DNA of 64,000 nucleotides from Hawksworthiomyces lignivorus (taxonomy: Eukaryota > Ascomycota > Sordariomycetes > Ophiostomatales > Ophiostomataceae): the NCBI GenBank assembly GCA_002917075.1, contig NTMA01000031.1, forward strand, positions 261,890-325,889, in the 5' to 3' direction. The translations under genes and the position numbers were made by a program. This document shows, one piece after another, positions 9,565 through 21,046 of the stretch. Positions within the stretch are counted from its first letter, which is position 1, and the number at the start of each line of letters is the position of its first letter. The notes under the pieces were generated by a model. The model worked only from the letters and a program-made list of their open reading frames with translations, was not told where the DNA came from and ran no database searches.

Positions 9565-11208
9565 ATGTGGGAATCAGTCGCTCAAGATATGATGACTCCA
9601 GAGTCCAGCAGTGGCAGCTTCCGCAGCAGCGATGGCTCAGAAGCCAGCATCAGGTGTGGCTTTACCACATGCGAAACCGCGGCTTCGTCTGGGGTGCCAT
9701 TCTGCTACCAGCATCTGGCGCAGCTAGGCGGATTGAAATCACGGAAGCAAGCCGATGATTCGGCAAGAAATCACGACAGCAGCCAAAATGATACTTCCGC
9801 GGCCCAAGCAAAGGGACCGTCTCCTAGTAATTCGAAAGCTCGTGGTGGGGGCTTTGGGGCTCCCTACTTGAGGCGGAAAACCGCTTCTAACGGCAATATG
9901 CGGCACCCCTCTTCGGCGGCATCTAGAACCAATACATTCGCGTCAACCAACGATGCTTCATCGCTATCATCATCTCATTCAAGCAAGAGCAGTTCCAATT
10001 TTGAGTCGACAACATTGCCTCTCGAGCACCAGTTGAGCAGTACCAACAAGCACAGGAGTGATAAAATTAATTCTGCTAGCTCATTTTTGACACCCGCGGA
10101 TAGCCCGCCAGAGCTACGAGCAAGCAATCTAAGAAAGATATCTCGAAGCGATTTTCAGCAGGAAGGAGATCCTTCAGACGGCAGAGAGGCGGTGCGGACG
10201 CCGCCTTCGACCGATCGGGACGACGACGATAATGCCGACAGCAATCCGTCTTCAATGCATGGGAACAGCGCCTCGGAAGGCCACCAGCGAAAGCCTCAGA
10301 AAGAAATGAGTGGCGCTGTAGAAATTGGACACCGGATTCGAAGCCCTGCTTCAAGCGTTGCGAATCAAAGAGCGCCGACGAGGGAGGGAGCGACTGCAGA
10401 ATTGGCAAGACGTGAGCACTTCGGCCACTACCGAGATCTGGGGCCTATTCTTTCCAAAGAACAGCGTAAGACCGCGTTATTCCGCAGACTAAAAAATCGA
10501 GACCGAGGCTGGGGTAGGGAGCCAGAGACAGCGTCAGCAGCGGCCAGTGCTGCGCTAGATGCATACATCTATAGCCAGAGTTCCGATGTGGCGCCTCTGC
10601 CGCCACCGCCCGGAGTGTTCGTTCCGTCTAGAGCATTGTCTCTGGACTCGTATATCTACAACCAAAATACCGGGGCAGCCCCTCGTCCACCGCTGCCACG
10701 TTTGAATAACCCGTCGAGAGCAGGAATAGCGGCAGAGGCGCCTGCTGTGGCAGCTCTAGATGACATCTACTCTACGTCTCCTTCTTCATCTTCTGCTTCT
10801 AAGCCGTCGTTTGTCTACGCTCATATAGACCCACGCTTGCATTGGACCAGGGTACGGTCAAAAGACTGGCACGAAGCCAAGCAAGAGGAGATCAAAGCCA
10901 GAGGAGGCCGCAAAGCCAACTCTCAGAAAGTAGCACAGCGCATGGCCGTTCAACGACGGAAAAGACGCAACGGGAGCAGCGTTGGCAGCGATGTGCCATC
11001 TCAGAATCCAACTATTTCCGCCCCTCCTCGGACTCCTGCAGTCTGGGAAGGTGACCTGCCACCCGAGGTTCAAGAGAACCCAGCGTGGATGAAATTGATG
11101 CAAAGATTTGCTTCCCACGAAGAAGACAAATGGAAACGGCACGCTAAAAACGGCACAACAGCCACCACAGACAAGCGATCTACGGCAAGGAAAGGTCACT
11201 TGTCATAA
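9565..11208 (+). CDS. uncharacterised protein with KANSL2-like zinc motif
   Basis: Single exon, 547 residues from the first ATG of the frame (MWESVAQDMM). A good branch site and acceptor (GCTAAC...ACACAG, ending at 9471) lie just upstream, so the leader may be spliced. Cys31, Cys36, Cys47 and His50 (CGFTTC...FCYQH) match the C-x4-C...C-x2-H pattern of the short zinc motif in KANSL2-type chromatin proteins. A long Ser-rich, likely disordered region follows. Near residues 330-405 are two copies of a D-(A/S)-YIY-(S/N)-Q unit each followed by Pro-rich sequence, and a shorter third, DDIYSTSP. The C-terminal 130 residues are basic and look conserved (IDPRLHWTRVRSKDWHEAK; NPAWMKLMQRF). A nuclear role is likely by inference; I do not know the family's function. 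Confidence 0.8.
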   Translation: MWESVAQDMMTPESSSGSFRSSDGSEASIRCGFTTCETAASSGVPFCYQHLAQLGGLKSRKQADDSARNHDSSQNDTSAAQAKGPSPSNSKARGGGFGAPYLRRKTASNGNMRHPSSAASRTNTFASTNDASSLSSSHSSKSSSNFESTTLPLEHQLSSTNKHRSDKINSASSFLTPADSPPELRASNLRKISRSDFQQEGDPSDGREAVRTPPSTDRDDDDNADSNPSSMHGNSASEGHQRKPQKEMSGAVEIGHRIRSPASSVANQRAPTREGATAELARREHFGHYRDLGPILSKEQRKTALFRRLKNRDRGWGREPETASAAASAALDAYIYSQSSDVAPLPPPPGVFVPSRALSLDSYIYNQNTGAAPRPPLPRLNNPSRAGIAAEAPAVAALDDIYSTSPSSSSASKPSFVYAHIDPRLHWTRVRSKDWHEAKQEEIKARGGRKANSQKVAQRMAVQRRKRRNGSSVGSDVPSQNPTISAPPRTPAVWEGDLPPEVQENPAWMKLMQRFASHEEDKWKRHAKNGTTATTDKRSTARKGHLS

Positions 11209-12167
11209 TTACTCGAATCTTTTGCATGTACATATTCACATATATTCTATTTTTTCTTTAATTTTTTTACAGACCCAAATCTAAGATGGGATTCCTGTTT
11301 AAAATTTCCAGCCTATTGTATGTGGATATCAAGAGGGCATATATGGCATTAACTCGCCATTGGTATGGCATGTGTACGTGCATTGACGAAGGAGGGAAAT
11401 GAGGTGTCATTGGAGGATATTTGGAGGAGGATAACATTAGCAAGGAGTTCAGTTTTGGTTTCTTTTGTTGTTTTTTTCTTGTTTATTAGTTACTGCACGC
11501 TTGAATTGGACGGAGGGAGAAGAGTGTTGGGAGATCCCAACCGGAATGGTTGCATAGGACAGATATGTTGGCTAAAGAGTGGAGGCACATACGTTTATAC
11601 ATATAATTCGCTAGACGTGTTCTGGGCATCCAGTTGTGATGTTTGTGATTTATTTGTCAATTGCATCTACTAGGTGATGTATAGTATAGAATAGAATCTG
11701 TCTCCAGATGTAAACTGAGCTCGATTTCTTGTCTAGAATGAATTAGCTATTTTTGGAATAGACGTGTCACAGTCAACATATATTCGTTGAGGAATTAAAG
11801 CATTTTATATCTCAGTCAAAAACGCCTAGTATGATTTGGATGTAAATTTCTCTTTTTTTGCGTATTTAAAACATTCATCTTCCTGGTCCCAATATAAAAG
11901 CGCTATCTTCTCCTATTTTCATATCCCGCCGTAGCACCAAACAAACAAAAATATCATTCCTATTTACAGGGTGAGACGAAGAGCAAGAGAAACAAAGCTA
12001 CACCAAGTTCACTGCAACCCCCTTGCTTCGCTGTGATACTCTAACCTCTACTTTCTTTTCTTTTGCTCTTCTCTTTTTTTATTTAGACTTCTGTCGGCCT
12101 GCTGTTTTACTTTTTATTTTCTGTCATTTTTTATTTTATTTTTCGTTTTTTTGAATTTTCTCGGCCC
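11209..12167. other. intergenic between convergent genes
   Basis: AT-rich 3' flanks of the gene ending at 11208 and of the aconitase gene (-). Poly-T and T-rich runs lie at 11246-11270 and 12050-12150. No gene seen. Confidence 0.6.
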
Positions 12168-14667
12168 TTACCGCTGCGACAGCATGTTCAGGGCGCTGCC
12201 GGCCAGGATGAAGCCGGCCTGATCCTTGCTGACGGCGTGCTTGGTGGGCACGAAAAAGGACTCGCCGGTGGCGGCCTTTGTGACGCGCAGCTGGACATCG
12301 CCCTGGCCGCCGGCGCGCAGCATGTCGTAGAGGCCGACGGTGGCGACCTCGTCGCCGGCGTCGATGCGGTCGTAGTCGGCCTCGTCGGCAAAGGTCAGGG
12401 GCACGACGCCCTGCTTCTTGAGGTTGGTCTCGTGGATGCGGGCAAACGACTTGGTGACGACGACGCGCGCGCCCAGGTAGCGCGGCTGCAGCGCGGCGTG
12501 CTCGCGGGCGCTGCCCTCGCCGTAGTTGTGCTCGGCGACGACGAGCCAGGGCTGGCCGCGGGCGCGCCAGCGCAGGGCCAGCTCGGGGATGGTGGTGCGG
12601 GTGCCGTCGAGGTCGTAGGCGGCGTTGACCTCGCCCGTGGCGGCGTTGACGGCCGTGTTGAGCGTGTTGGCGCTGATGTTGGGCAGGTGGCCCTTGTACT
12701 TGAGCCACGGCCCCGCCGCCGAGATGGTGTCGGTCGTGCACTTGCCGGCGACCTTGACGAGCACGCGCAGGCCCTCGAGGTCGCCCGCGGGGAACGGCTC
12801 AAAGGGCTCCAGCACGGCCAGGCGCTCCGACGTCGGCGCGATGGCCACCTCGGCGGACGCGTCGGGTGCCTGCTTGAGTGCTGCGAAAGCCGCGCGGCCC
12901 TCGTCAAACGGCTGCGGCGGCCCCTCCAGGCCGTGCGGCGCCGGGAAGCGGAACGAGCCGCCGTGCGGCGTGGGCAGGGCGTCCGTCAGCGGGTTGAAGG
13001 TGGTGGAGCCCGCAAAGGCCAGCGCGGTGACGATCTCGGGCGACGCCAGGAAGTTCATCGTCTCCAGGTTGCCGTCGTTGCGGCCGCGGAAGTTGCGGTT
13101 GTACGACGTGAAGATGGCGTTGGCCGTGCCCTTCTCGACGCCGTCGCGGCGCTTCCACTGGCCGATGCAGGGCCCGCATGCGTTGGACAGCACCACGCCG
13201 CCGGCGTCGCTGATCGTCGCCAGCGTGCCGTCGCGCTCCAGCGTCGCGCGGATCTGCTCGCTGCCGGGCGTCACGTAAAAGTCGGCCGCCGGCTGCAGGC
13301 CGGCGTCCGCCGCCGCCTTGAGCATGCTCTCGACGCGCGTCATGTCCTCGTACGAGCTGTTGGTGCAGCTGCCGATCAGGCCCGCGGACAGCTTCTCGGG
13401 CCACTGCTGCTGCTGTACGGTCGCGCGGAACTCGGACAGCGGGATGGACAGGTCCGGCGTGAAGGGCCCGTTGATGTGGGGCTCCAGCTCCGACAGGTTG
13501 ATCTCGATGACCTCGTCGTACTCGGCGCCCTCGTCGGCGGCAAACTGGAAGAGGGCGTCCTTGTCGCCCGGCGCCGCCTGGGCACCGCGGAACTGCTGGA
13601 AGCGCGCCGCATCCGCCGCGGCCTGGCCGCGCCGCGTCGACTCCAGGTAGCGCGCGGACGCCGCCGTGTAGGGGAACACGGATGTGGTGGCGCCGACCTC
13701 GGCGCCCATGTTCGTAATCGTGGCCATGCCCGTGCAGCTCAGCGTGTCGACGCCCGGGCCCGAGTACTCGATAATAAAGCCCGTGCCGCCACGCACAGTC
13801 AAACGACCCGCCAGATGCAGAATCACGTCCTTGGGGGAGACCCAGCCGCTCAGCTGGCCGGTCAGGCGCACCCCCAGGATGCGGGGGGCCTTGAGCTCCC
13901 ACGGCGCACCCACCAGGGCCTCGACGGCATCGGCGCCGCCCACGCCAATGGCGATCGTGCACAGGCCACCAGCGTTGGGCGTGTGGCTGTCGGTGCCGAG
14001 CATCATGAGGCCGGGGATGGCGTAGTTCTCGAGGACGGTCTGATGGATGATGCCGGCGCCAGGCGGCCAGAAGTCGATGCCGTACTTGCGGCCGGCAGAC
14101 TCGAGAAAGTCAAAGACCTCCTTGTTGGTGCCGATGCCCGCCTGCAGGTCGTCCTCAGCGCCCTTCTCGCCGACGATCAGGTGGTCGCAGTGGATGCTGG
14201 CGGGGATGGCCGTCTGCGGCAGGTTGCAGGCCATGAACTGCAGCAGGGCCATTTGGGCAGAGGCGTCCTGCATGTTGACGCGGTCAGGCTTGAGCTGGAG
14301 GTTTGCCTGCCCCCGAATGGCGCGGCCATTGTCGGTGTTCGTGAGCAAGTTGGTCTCGACGTCGTCCAGGTGGCTGTAGAGGATCTTCTCGGCGAGGGTT
14401 AGGCGGCGGTCGGCACCCAGCACGCGGCGAACGGTGATATACTTGTTGTAGAGGCGCTCGTAGACAGGGGTCAGCGGTGGGGTGTCGTTCACAGTCGAGA
14501 AGAGGCGGCGAGCAGCAGTAGGAAAGGCGCGGCGCAGCGGCTGCTGCTGGAGATGCTTCACAATGTTAATTAGAATGGCGATCCCTGCAAGTGCAACGTG
14601 CTGAAAAAATAGAGAAACCCACCCTGGCCAGTGCTCCAGAGCGACCGGCAAGCACAATTGGCCCCAT
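12168..14667 (-). CDS. ACO2: mitochondrial aconitase, Aco2 type
   Basis: Exon 1 is 14667-14623 (45 nt) and exon 2 is 14555-12168; the intron is 67 nt. The product is 810 residues. The acceptor could instead be the CAG a few codons later, changing only the leader. The N-terminus is Arg/Gln-rich without acidic residues (MGPIVLAGRSGALAR, then LRRAFPTAARRLF), a mitochondrial presequence. The [4Fe-4S] ligands are visible: Cys412 (GSCTNSS) and Cys475/Cys478 (NACGPCIGQW). The body covers the aconitase domains through to the C-terminal swivel domain. Sequence such as RGQANLQLKPDRV looks closer to Aco2 than to Aco1. Yeast and Aspergillus enzymes of this type have been linked to homocitrate dehydration in lysine synthesis as well as to citrate. 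Codon third positions are almost all G/C, which creates a 721-codon open frame on the other strand. Confidence 0.9.
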
Positions 14668-15465
14668 GATGGCTCTCTGTCACGCAGAAAATGGGATAGA
14701 GAGGCTCTTCTTGAAGGAGGAGCAAAAAGTGGTGGTGAACGTGCGAAGTTCAAAATTTTGTGGGGGAAAGAGTCCCTCATAACTTAGTACGTTACTGCCC
14801 TTAAAAAAAAATTAGTTATAGTGCAAGCAAGGCACTGCTGCCCGCCGGCAATCGGACCCGATGGCGGGTATAATAATAGAGGGGAGGGCGATGGTGTAAG
14901 TTCTGGCCAATCAGGAGCTGCTCAATTCAAAAATCGGCGAATGGCCTATTCGCACTTGTGATATGCTTATAACAGCTATTAAGCCTATACAAAATCTGCA
15001 GAGACGCAGCCGCTTGATGCAGGTCAAGAGCGTGCATGCTCTGTTTCGCTGCTTCAATTAAAGAAAAAGAAGGGCAATACACTGCTGGTTCCATGTGTTT
15101 GTAATGTTTATAGACAAAAATAATAAATTGAATTTCAGTCACGTCTGAGTGCGATTCCGGCAGGGACTATATCGTCAAGAGTCTGTGTAAGTGACAATAG
15201 AGGCAACAAGCCGTACAGCTCACATATTTGACTTGACACATTTCTCTCTACCAAAAAGGCTTTGAATCATTCTATATTGGGGTACTTCATTTTGTCTTGC
15301 TGCACAGAAAAGTTGTATCTATGGCCTTGTAAGTGCAATTGCTCTACATAGTCCCAGCACGCCAAAACGCCGTAACCTATCCTGCAGTCTCCATTTTGGA
15401 GAGGGGGAATATAAACCGCTGTTACGAAGACATGTCCTTGAATGCTACGCATACCCTCCGACTGC
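14668..15465. other. intergenic, aconitase promoter and RAD52 3' flank
   Basis: AT-rich. No gene seen. The first 150 bases are the presumed leader and promoter of the aconitase gene. Confidence 0.5.
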
Positions 15466-17347
15466 TCAAGCTAGCTTTTGTCGCTTGGCATCTACCCCTG
15501 GTGCAGCTGTCCCTCCGACGGCCACGGCCGTACCTCCATTCACCGGAACATTGCTGGGTACGTCTGCCAACGGCGGCCGGTTGGCACCGCCCGCAGGAGC
15601 ATCTGTAGGCGGGCCGCGCTTCATCGGCGGGGGTCGAAACTGGCCGCGGTTTGCCAGAGGACTTGCTGCGCTGGGTGGCGCACCAATACGCCGTACCGAC
15701 TCCGGCATGGGATGGTTCAGATTGGCCCGTGCGGGACCGCTTGCCCCTGCCCCTGCGGCAGAATGTGGAAGCGTAGTGGCTGCTGCACTCCCAACCCGCG
15801 CCTGTGGTCCTTCAGACGCGGGCGCAGCTGAGGCCGAGGCAGGAAGCCCACTGCCGGCTGGGCGGTTCATTCGCGGAATCGGCTTCGACGTGTTGTGATC
15901 TACTCCAGGGGTCTTGCGGATAGATGGGCTCTCGGCCTTGGGGTTGAACAGATGTCCCGTCTGGACGGCAGGTGCTACAGCAGCTAATGGGTCTCCATCC
16001 GCCACCTTGGCCACGGCACGAGCTGACAGCCAGGGCGTGCCCTCTCCCTCTGCGCTGCTTCCACCGCTAGCAGTGACCGGCGGCTTCTGGGCGCCAGCAT
16101 TGCCGTGGTTGAAATTTGATCTCGGCGTCATGTTTGCCTGTTGTTGGGGTTGTGGCCGGTTGGGCTGGTTGTTTGCTCCGTGCTGGTACGGCCGTGGTCC
16201 GGCGTTGTTGTTTGGCCGTCCATTCATTGGCGTTGGCGTCTGTGGAAGCCTCGGAGGTATTCCGTTTCCTGCTGGTCTGGCTGCGTTGTTCTGCTGGTGT
16301 GCTTGTGGAGGCATCTGGCGCACAGGACTGGTATTTCGTGAATTTTGATTCCGCGGCGGTGGCGGCAGTGCCGGCACCGATGTGTCTGCCACGATCACTT
16401 CGTCGGGGTGACCCTCCTCGGCCACGCAAAAGTCCGCCTCGTCGAAGTCTATAAAGGTGCATGCGTGTTAGTCCTGTTGTATGGCGCTCTGCTTGCCATC
16501 TCGACAAGGAAACTCACCTCCTAATAAATCATCGTCAAACATGTCGGATGCGTCTGCCAAGGCCGGGTCTGGCTTGATAGCAACAGCTGCTGCCGCCGTC
16601 GCCGCCCGGAGTGGCGCTGCAGCGTCTGCCGGCGGGACGGCCTCCCCGCCCTCGGCCTTGACGGCGTAGTCTGCGTGGCGGTGCAGGGCGCGCTCGTCAA
16701 AGGCGCGGCGGCTGGCCGGGGTGAGCTTCATCTTGGAGACGCGCTCGACGTACGTCTTGTCGTAGAGGCAGTTGCCGAGCACGTTGCCAAAGGTGCGCAG
16801 GGCACGCTTGAGGGCGTCCGTGGTGCCCTCCTTCTTGGCCTTCTCAAAGGCGGCCGCCTTGCCCTTGCAGTTCTCAATGTGGCCGTAGCCGATATCCTCG
16901 TGGTACGTGCCGTCGCGCAGCGTCACACGCACGATCACGGACAGCCCCACGGAGATGCGCTGCGTGTGCGGGTGCTCGTCGACAAAGTCGATCTGGATCG
17001 TCTGGATCGACGACGACCAGCCGTTGAAGCCAAACACCTCGTTCGCCAGCGCGATCACCTTCTCCGCCGCGATGTAGTGCACCTTCTGGCCCGAAGGGCC
17101 CGCCCGCGCCGACAGGTACTCTGGGCCCAGCTGCTTCTCGAGGCGGCTCTGCAGTGTGGCAATCTCCCGCGCCGTGTACTCAGAGACGCGCTGGGGTGCC
17201 TGTTGTTGTAGGTCATTGAGCGGCTGTTGCTGGAATGGATTGGAGATGGGCTTGTGCTGGTCGCCGGGACTGATGAAGTGGCCATATGTTAGCAAAATTA
17301 CAGTAACAAAAAAAAAAAAAACTAGCGAAAATTTCATACGCAGGCAT
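15466..17347 (-). CDS. RAD52: RAD52, recombination mediator and strand-annealing protein
   Basis: Exons, read downward: 17347-17340 (only 8 nt), 17269-16518 and 16448-15466, with introns of 70 and 69 nt. The joined protein is 580 residues and starts MPAPGDQHKPISNPF, the form expected for Pezizomycotina RAD52; without the tiny exon the start would be lost. Residues about 35-200 are the conserved DNA-binding ring domain (EYTAREIATLQSRLEKQLGP, VFGFNGWSSSI, GTTDALKRALRTFGN). The C-terminal half is Pro/Ala/Asn-rich with an acidic patch (DDDLLGDFDEADF) spanning the second splice junction, and ends in a basic KRQKLA. RAD52 loads RAD51 on RPA-coated single strands and anneals complementary strands during double-strand-break repair in the nucleus. 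Confidence 0.95.
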
Positions 17348-19179
17348 GGTGATGAGAGGGTTGGTGCTTCGGCACCAAAACCAGAGAATGAAAGCAGAAA
17401 TAAGGCAGAAATATCTGTTAGAACAAGCTCCCTTTCCGGCGTCGATACGACGCGTCCGGCGAAGGCGACTACCGTGCAAAGAGAGGCACGGAGGGAAGTA
17501 AATGGGATACGATGCCTCTGTTAAAAAAAAAGACAAAAATAGAATGATTCCTAGAGAAAGGAAGGCAATGGGACGCAAAGCGTTTCAGGCAGAGATCTGT
17601 TCGTTGTCGTTCGGAGCCCCGTCTGCTAAAGAAAGGTGACGCGCTGCGTGTGTGCCGGGAGCCTCGAAGCGTGTTCAGCCTGGATAGCGGACGCGACGGG
17701 GCTAGTTGCCAAGCTGACTCGTGGTCACGTGGGAAGACTCCAATAAATTATTACAGGACCCGGCCGCCACTTTGTCCCCCGTTGCCTGTGCAACTATCTG
17801 CTAGACAATCTTTGAGAACCCCGCCATTGGAGCCTAACCGTATTAGCGTTGGCTGGAAAATAGTGAGCACATGCATGCGTAACCTCACTACAAGAGTACG
17901 TGTGCCCATTAATACGTACGCCGTGCCGCTGAGTAACACTTCTAATTCCCTCCTTTGAGAATTGGCATCAGGGAGTTTTGGATCAGGTAGTTTCTAGTTC
18001 TACGAAATATCTTACTATCCACGTATGTATACCTCACTTTTTTTTTCAGTGTGGCTAAAAGACGGCTGAAAAAGAGGAAAGGGAGAGAGGCCAAAGAGGC
18101 GTGTCCCCGGACCCAAAAGGCCAACAAGAGAGGGCGAATAAAAAAGTTTATTTTTGTCTGGAGAAGCGGTGGGGGGCCATAGAGAGAGAGTATTAATGCA
18201 TTTTTCGACGTTTGTGCGGGAATTTTACAGGCAGGGATGAACACGCAGACCCGGCGATCGTCATAGCCGGGGGTCCCGAGAAAGAAAGAAGGGTGGAATT
18301 GGGGGAGCTGATTCTCAGACGTAGATCAGGAGTTGACCTCGTTCTGACCTACAGGAAAGAAAAAGGCGGAATAAGCACAAAAGGCCACCATCAATAAGCA
18401 CTGCCAGATAGCAATAAAAAGTTAAATAGAATGATGAGCAAATAGATTCGTGAGTTTGCTTTGCTGTCTTAGTGCTGGCCGACAGAGACTCGGCAGATAG
18501 AGCTTTCGTAATAAGTAAAGACCAAAAATGCAATTCCCCCTTCTCCCCCTTCTCCCAAACACAAGCACAGCACGATACAAAATGATACCATCGTGAAAAA
18601 AAAAAAAAAAAAAAAGCAAAGTAATCAGATGAACAGAAGAGAGCCCCTCGAAAACGGCCTCCTTGGACAACTCTAGCCCCAAATATCCTATCCAGTATGG
18701 TGCTTGATAGTTAAAGTCTTGCTGAAACAAGACACATGGCTAACGCCATCTTGATTTCCTTTCCTCCACAGACGCTCCTATGATCCTTCCATGTAGTAGC
18801 CACAAAATTGTGTATAGTTATGCAGTAAAATGTGAATATCCCGGCGAAGGCCGATGGGGGTAGTCAAAACAAAATATGGTTAACACCAGACAGGGCATGT
18901 ATGAAAACAAGACATAAAAAACGCCACCGAAAACATGGGAGATGTCCCCTGGATCCCCTAAAATCTATAAAGAGAACGTTTGCCGTATAAACACCGGTGA
19001 TGAGGGCGGCACATAAAAAAGTAGCCGAAGACAGGGATGAAACAGAACGAAGCAGCAATGGTGAGCAGCAGATGAGAGCAGAAAATTAACACAGAAAAAA
19101 GGGAGTCATGTCGTCACGGATTCGTTATATATCGCTCGTGTGCAGACGGCCATGCCGACGGAAGACACATGCTCTGCCG
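17348..19179. other. intergenic, no supported gene
   Basis: RAD52 promoter side and 3' flank of STS1. It includes a run of 20 A at 18596-18615. Short frames throughout lack recognisable protein features. Confidence 0.55.
18596..18615. repeat. A20 homopolymer
   Basis: Uninterrupted run of 20 A in the intergenic region between RAD52 and STS1. Confidence 0.95.
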
Positions 19180-20214
19180 CTACCAAGGGCCAACACGCAC
19201 GGGCGACCCGAAGGTGCCGTTCATCAGCTGGTTGCGGATGGAATTTGGGTCGTTGCTGTTGTTGCTGTTGTTGCTGTTGCTGCCGCCGACGCTGCCTGGT
19301 CCACCGCTGCCGCCCATCCAGCCAAACTGCGCAGACAGGGCGCTCATGGCTGCCTCGAGACGGCCGCCTGCCTGCTGGTTATGCTTGGACAGGGCCTGGT
19401 CCCAGTGCTCGGAGAGTAGGAGGGAGGTGAATCCACCGCCGCGCTTGGCCGCCTCCTGGATGACGAGCGCCCACGCACGTGCGATCTCGTCGTATGCGCC
19501 CTCCTTGTGCTGGCGGTATGTTGGGTTGTCCCAGTCCGGCAGCTGGTGGATGATCTTGGTGGCGCCGTCGAGGAACTCGAGCGAGGCCGAGGACTGGGAC
19601 TCGACGGGGGGGAGGAACTGGCGGGTGAAGTCGGAGATGGCGTCGACGAGAGCAAGGAGCGGCTGCTTGACGCGGTAGTAGTTGTAGTCGGCACTCGAGT
19701 GGCCGTACGGCATGGCGTTGCGCAAGCGGTCCTGGTACTCTCCGAGCAGCTGCAGCGTAGATGCTGCCGTCGGGCGGGGGGCGTTCTGTGTGACCTGCTG
19801 GGCGAGGTCTGGGTGGTGGTCGCAGATGGTCTGGAGGATGGCGCGGAGCTGGTTGGCTTCAAGGGCTTCGAGCAGCCGGGGGAGCGGCAGCGGCCGGCCG
19901 GTCAGCTCAGCGGCGCGGACTTTCTTAGATGGGCGGGAGAGTTGACGGGAGGAGATGGCAGGTGAGCTCATAGGCGAGACAGACATCTCCTCGCCGTCGT
20001 CGTCGGCCTTTCTCTTCTTGGAGCCGGCCATGCTGGGAAATGGAGACACTGAGAAGGTCAGAAGGGTACAAGGAAAAAAAAAAACTTTAGGCAGAAAGAG
20101 AAAGAGCGAGAGAGATATAGAGGGGGGAAACATACTGGACCGAGAAGGAGACTGACGGGGGGACTCGTGCTGGTGTGGGAATAGAGGCGGCTGCGGCGAG
20201 AGCAGGACATTCAT
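19180..20214 (-). CDS. STS1: STS1/Cut8, nuclear proteasome tethering factor
   Basis: Exon 1 is 20214-20136 and exon 2 is 20048-19180, with an 87-nt intron; 315 residues. The start MNVLLSPQPPLFP and the following basic KKRKADDD segment match the family. The acceptor TTCTCAG at 20049 is required by frame; the nearer CCCAG would shift it. The central region (about residues 85-270) is the Cut8 helical domain, with GRPLPLPRLLEAL, DYNYYRVKQPL, GATKIIHQLP and IQEAAKRGGGF. The tail is a low-complexity Asn/Ser/Gly stretch from CTGTTGTTG-like repeats. Cut8/Sts1 binds the 26S proteasome and holds it at the nuclear envelope. In fission yeast the N-terminal lysines are ubiquitinated and the protein is short-lived; Lys-rich residues 35-42 could serve here, by analogy. 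Confidence 0.93.
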   Translation of the reverse strand: MNVLLSPQPPLFPHQHESPRQSPSRSSMFPPSISLSLFLFLPKVFFFPCTLLTFSVSPFPSMAGSKKRKADDDGEEMSVSPMSSPAISSRQLSRPSKKVRAAELTGRPLPLPRLLEALEANQLRAILQTICDHHPDLAQQVTQNAPRPTAASTLQLLGEYQDRLRNAMPYGHSSADYNYYRVKQPLLALVDAISDFTRQFLPPVESQSSASLEFLDGATKIIHQLPDWDNPTYRQHKEGAYDEIARAWALVIQEAAKRGGGFTSLLLSEHWDQALSKHNQQAGGRLEAAMSALSAQFGWMGGSGGPGSVGGSNSNNSNNSNDPNSIRNQLMNGTFGSPVRVGPW

Positions 20215-20768
20215 TTTCTGTAGCAACAGAGACGGAGATGGCCGAATCGGAAGAAATGACCGAGACGAGCAGAGGATCAGAAGTCGATATAAGGTTGGTA
20301 TATTTCTAGTTCTGCCAGATTTGCGTCGTATCAAGTCGAAAGTATGGTTGGTACAAGCGATATGCGATACACAGATGGTGAGGGTAGTGCGGGTAGCGGT
20401 GAATATGTCGATAGCCTCTGTCTGTTTCCGGGTGGCAGCAGAGGCTTCAGTCTCGGCAACTATCGTCGATGTATAGTGAGGTTCTCGGAAACGAAGACGG
20501 CGAGAAAGAAAGACGCAAAGAAACACACGCAAGGGGTATTCGCGTTGGCGACCAACAAAAGACTATGATCGAAGTGAGGTGGAAAAGAGGAATAGAGAAG
20601 AAGAGAGGAGAAGAAAAAGGGCGAGAGAAAAGAGGAGCGGAGAGAGGCGAGAAAGACGAGGAGACGAAAACGTTAGGTCGGATCGGTTTAGCGGTGGAAA
20701 TTTCTTGTGTGGTGTTTTTTTTTGGGGAGTGGATTTCGTAACGCAGTGGTGCTGGGCGACCCTTTTTG

Positions 20769-20790
20769 TTTTATTTTATTTTATTTTATT
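20769..20790. repeat. TTTTA pentanucleotide repeat
   Basis: Four perfect TTTTA units plus TT. Confidence 0.9.
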
Positions 20791-21023
20791 CTTCGGCCGG
20801 CAGTAGTTACGCAGGTTTTATGCTTGTAGGCGTAGTATTAGGTATGAATTTTAGGGTGTGTTGAAGGAAGAGATAGGGAAGAGGGAGAGCACAGACAAAG
20901 AAGCAGAGGGCAATTAGTAGGGAATAAGGGTGGAAAAAGGAAAGAAACGAGAGCGAAGACGTATATTATTATGGGAAAATCTACTGCCAAGATGAGAAGG
21001 CCAGCAGAGCAGCAAGGAGGCAA

Positions 21024-21046
21024 CCCCCCCCCCCCCCCCCCCCCCC
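21024..21046. repeat. C23 homopolymer
   Basis: Uninterrupted run of 23 C. Such G/C runs are unstable in replication and in sequencing, so the exact length is uncertain. Confidence 0.95.

Noticed and set aside
12237..14402. 721-codon open frame on the plus strand opposite the aconitase gene
   Set aside because: The aconitase gene uses almost only G/C in third positions, which removes stops from the opposite strand. The translated product is Val/Gly/Arg/Ala-rich with no domain, whereas the minus strand encodes intact aconitase.
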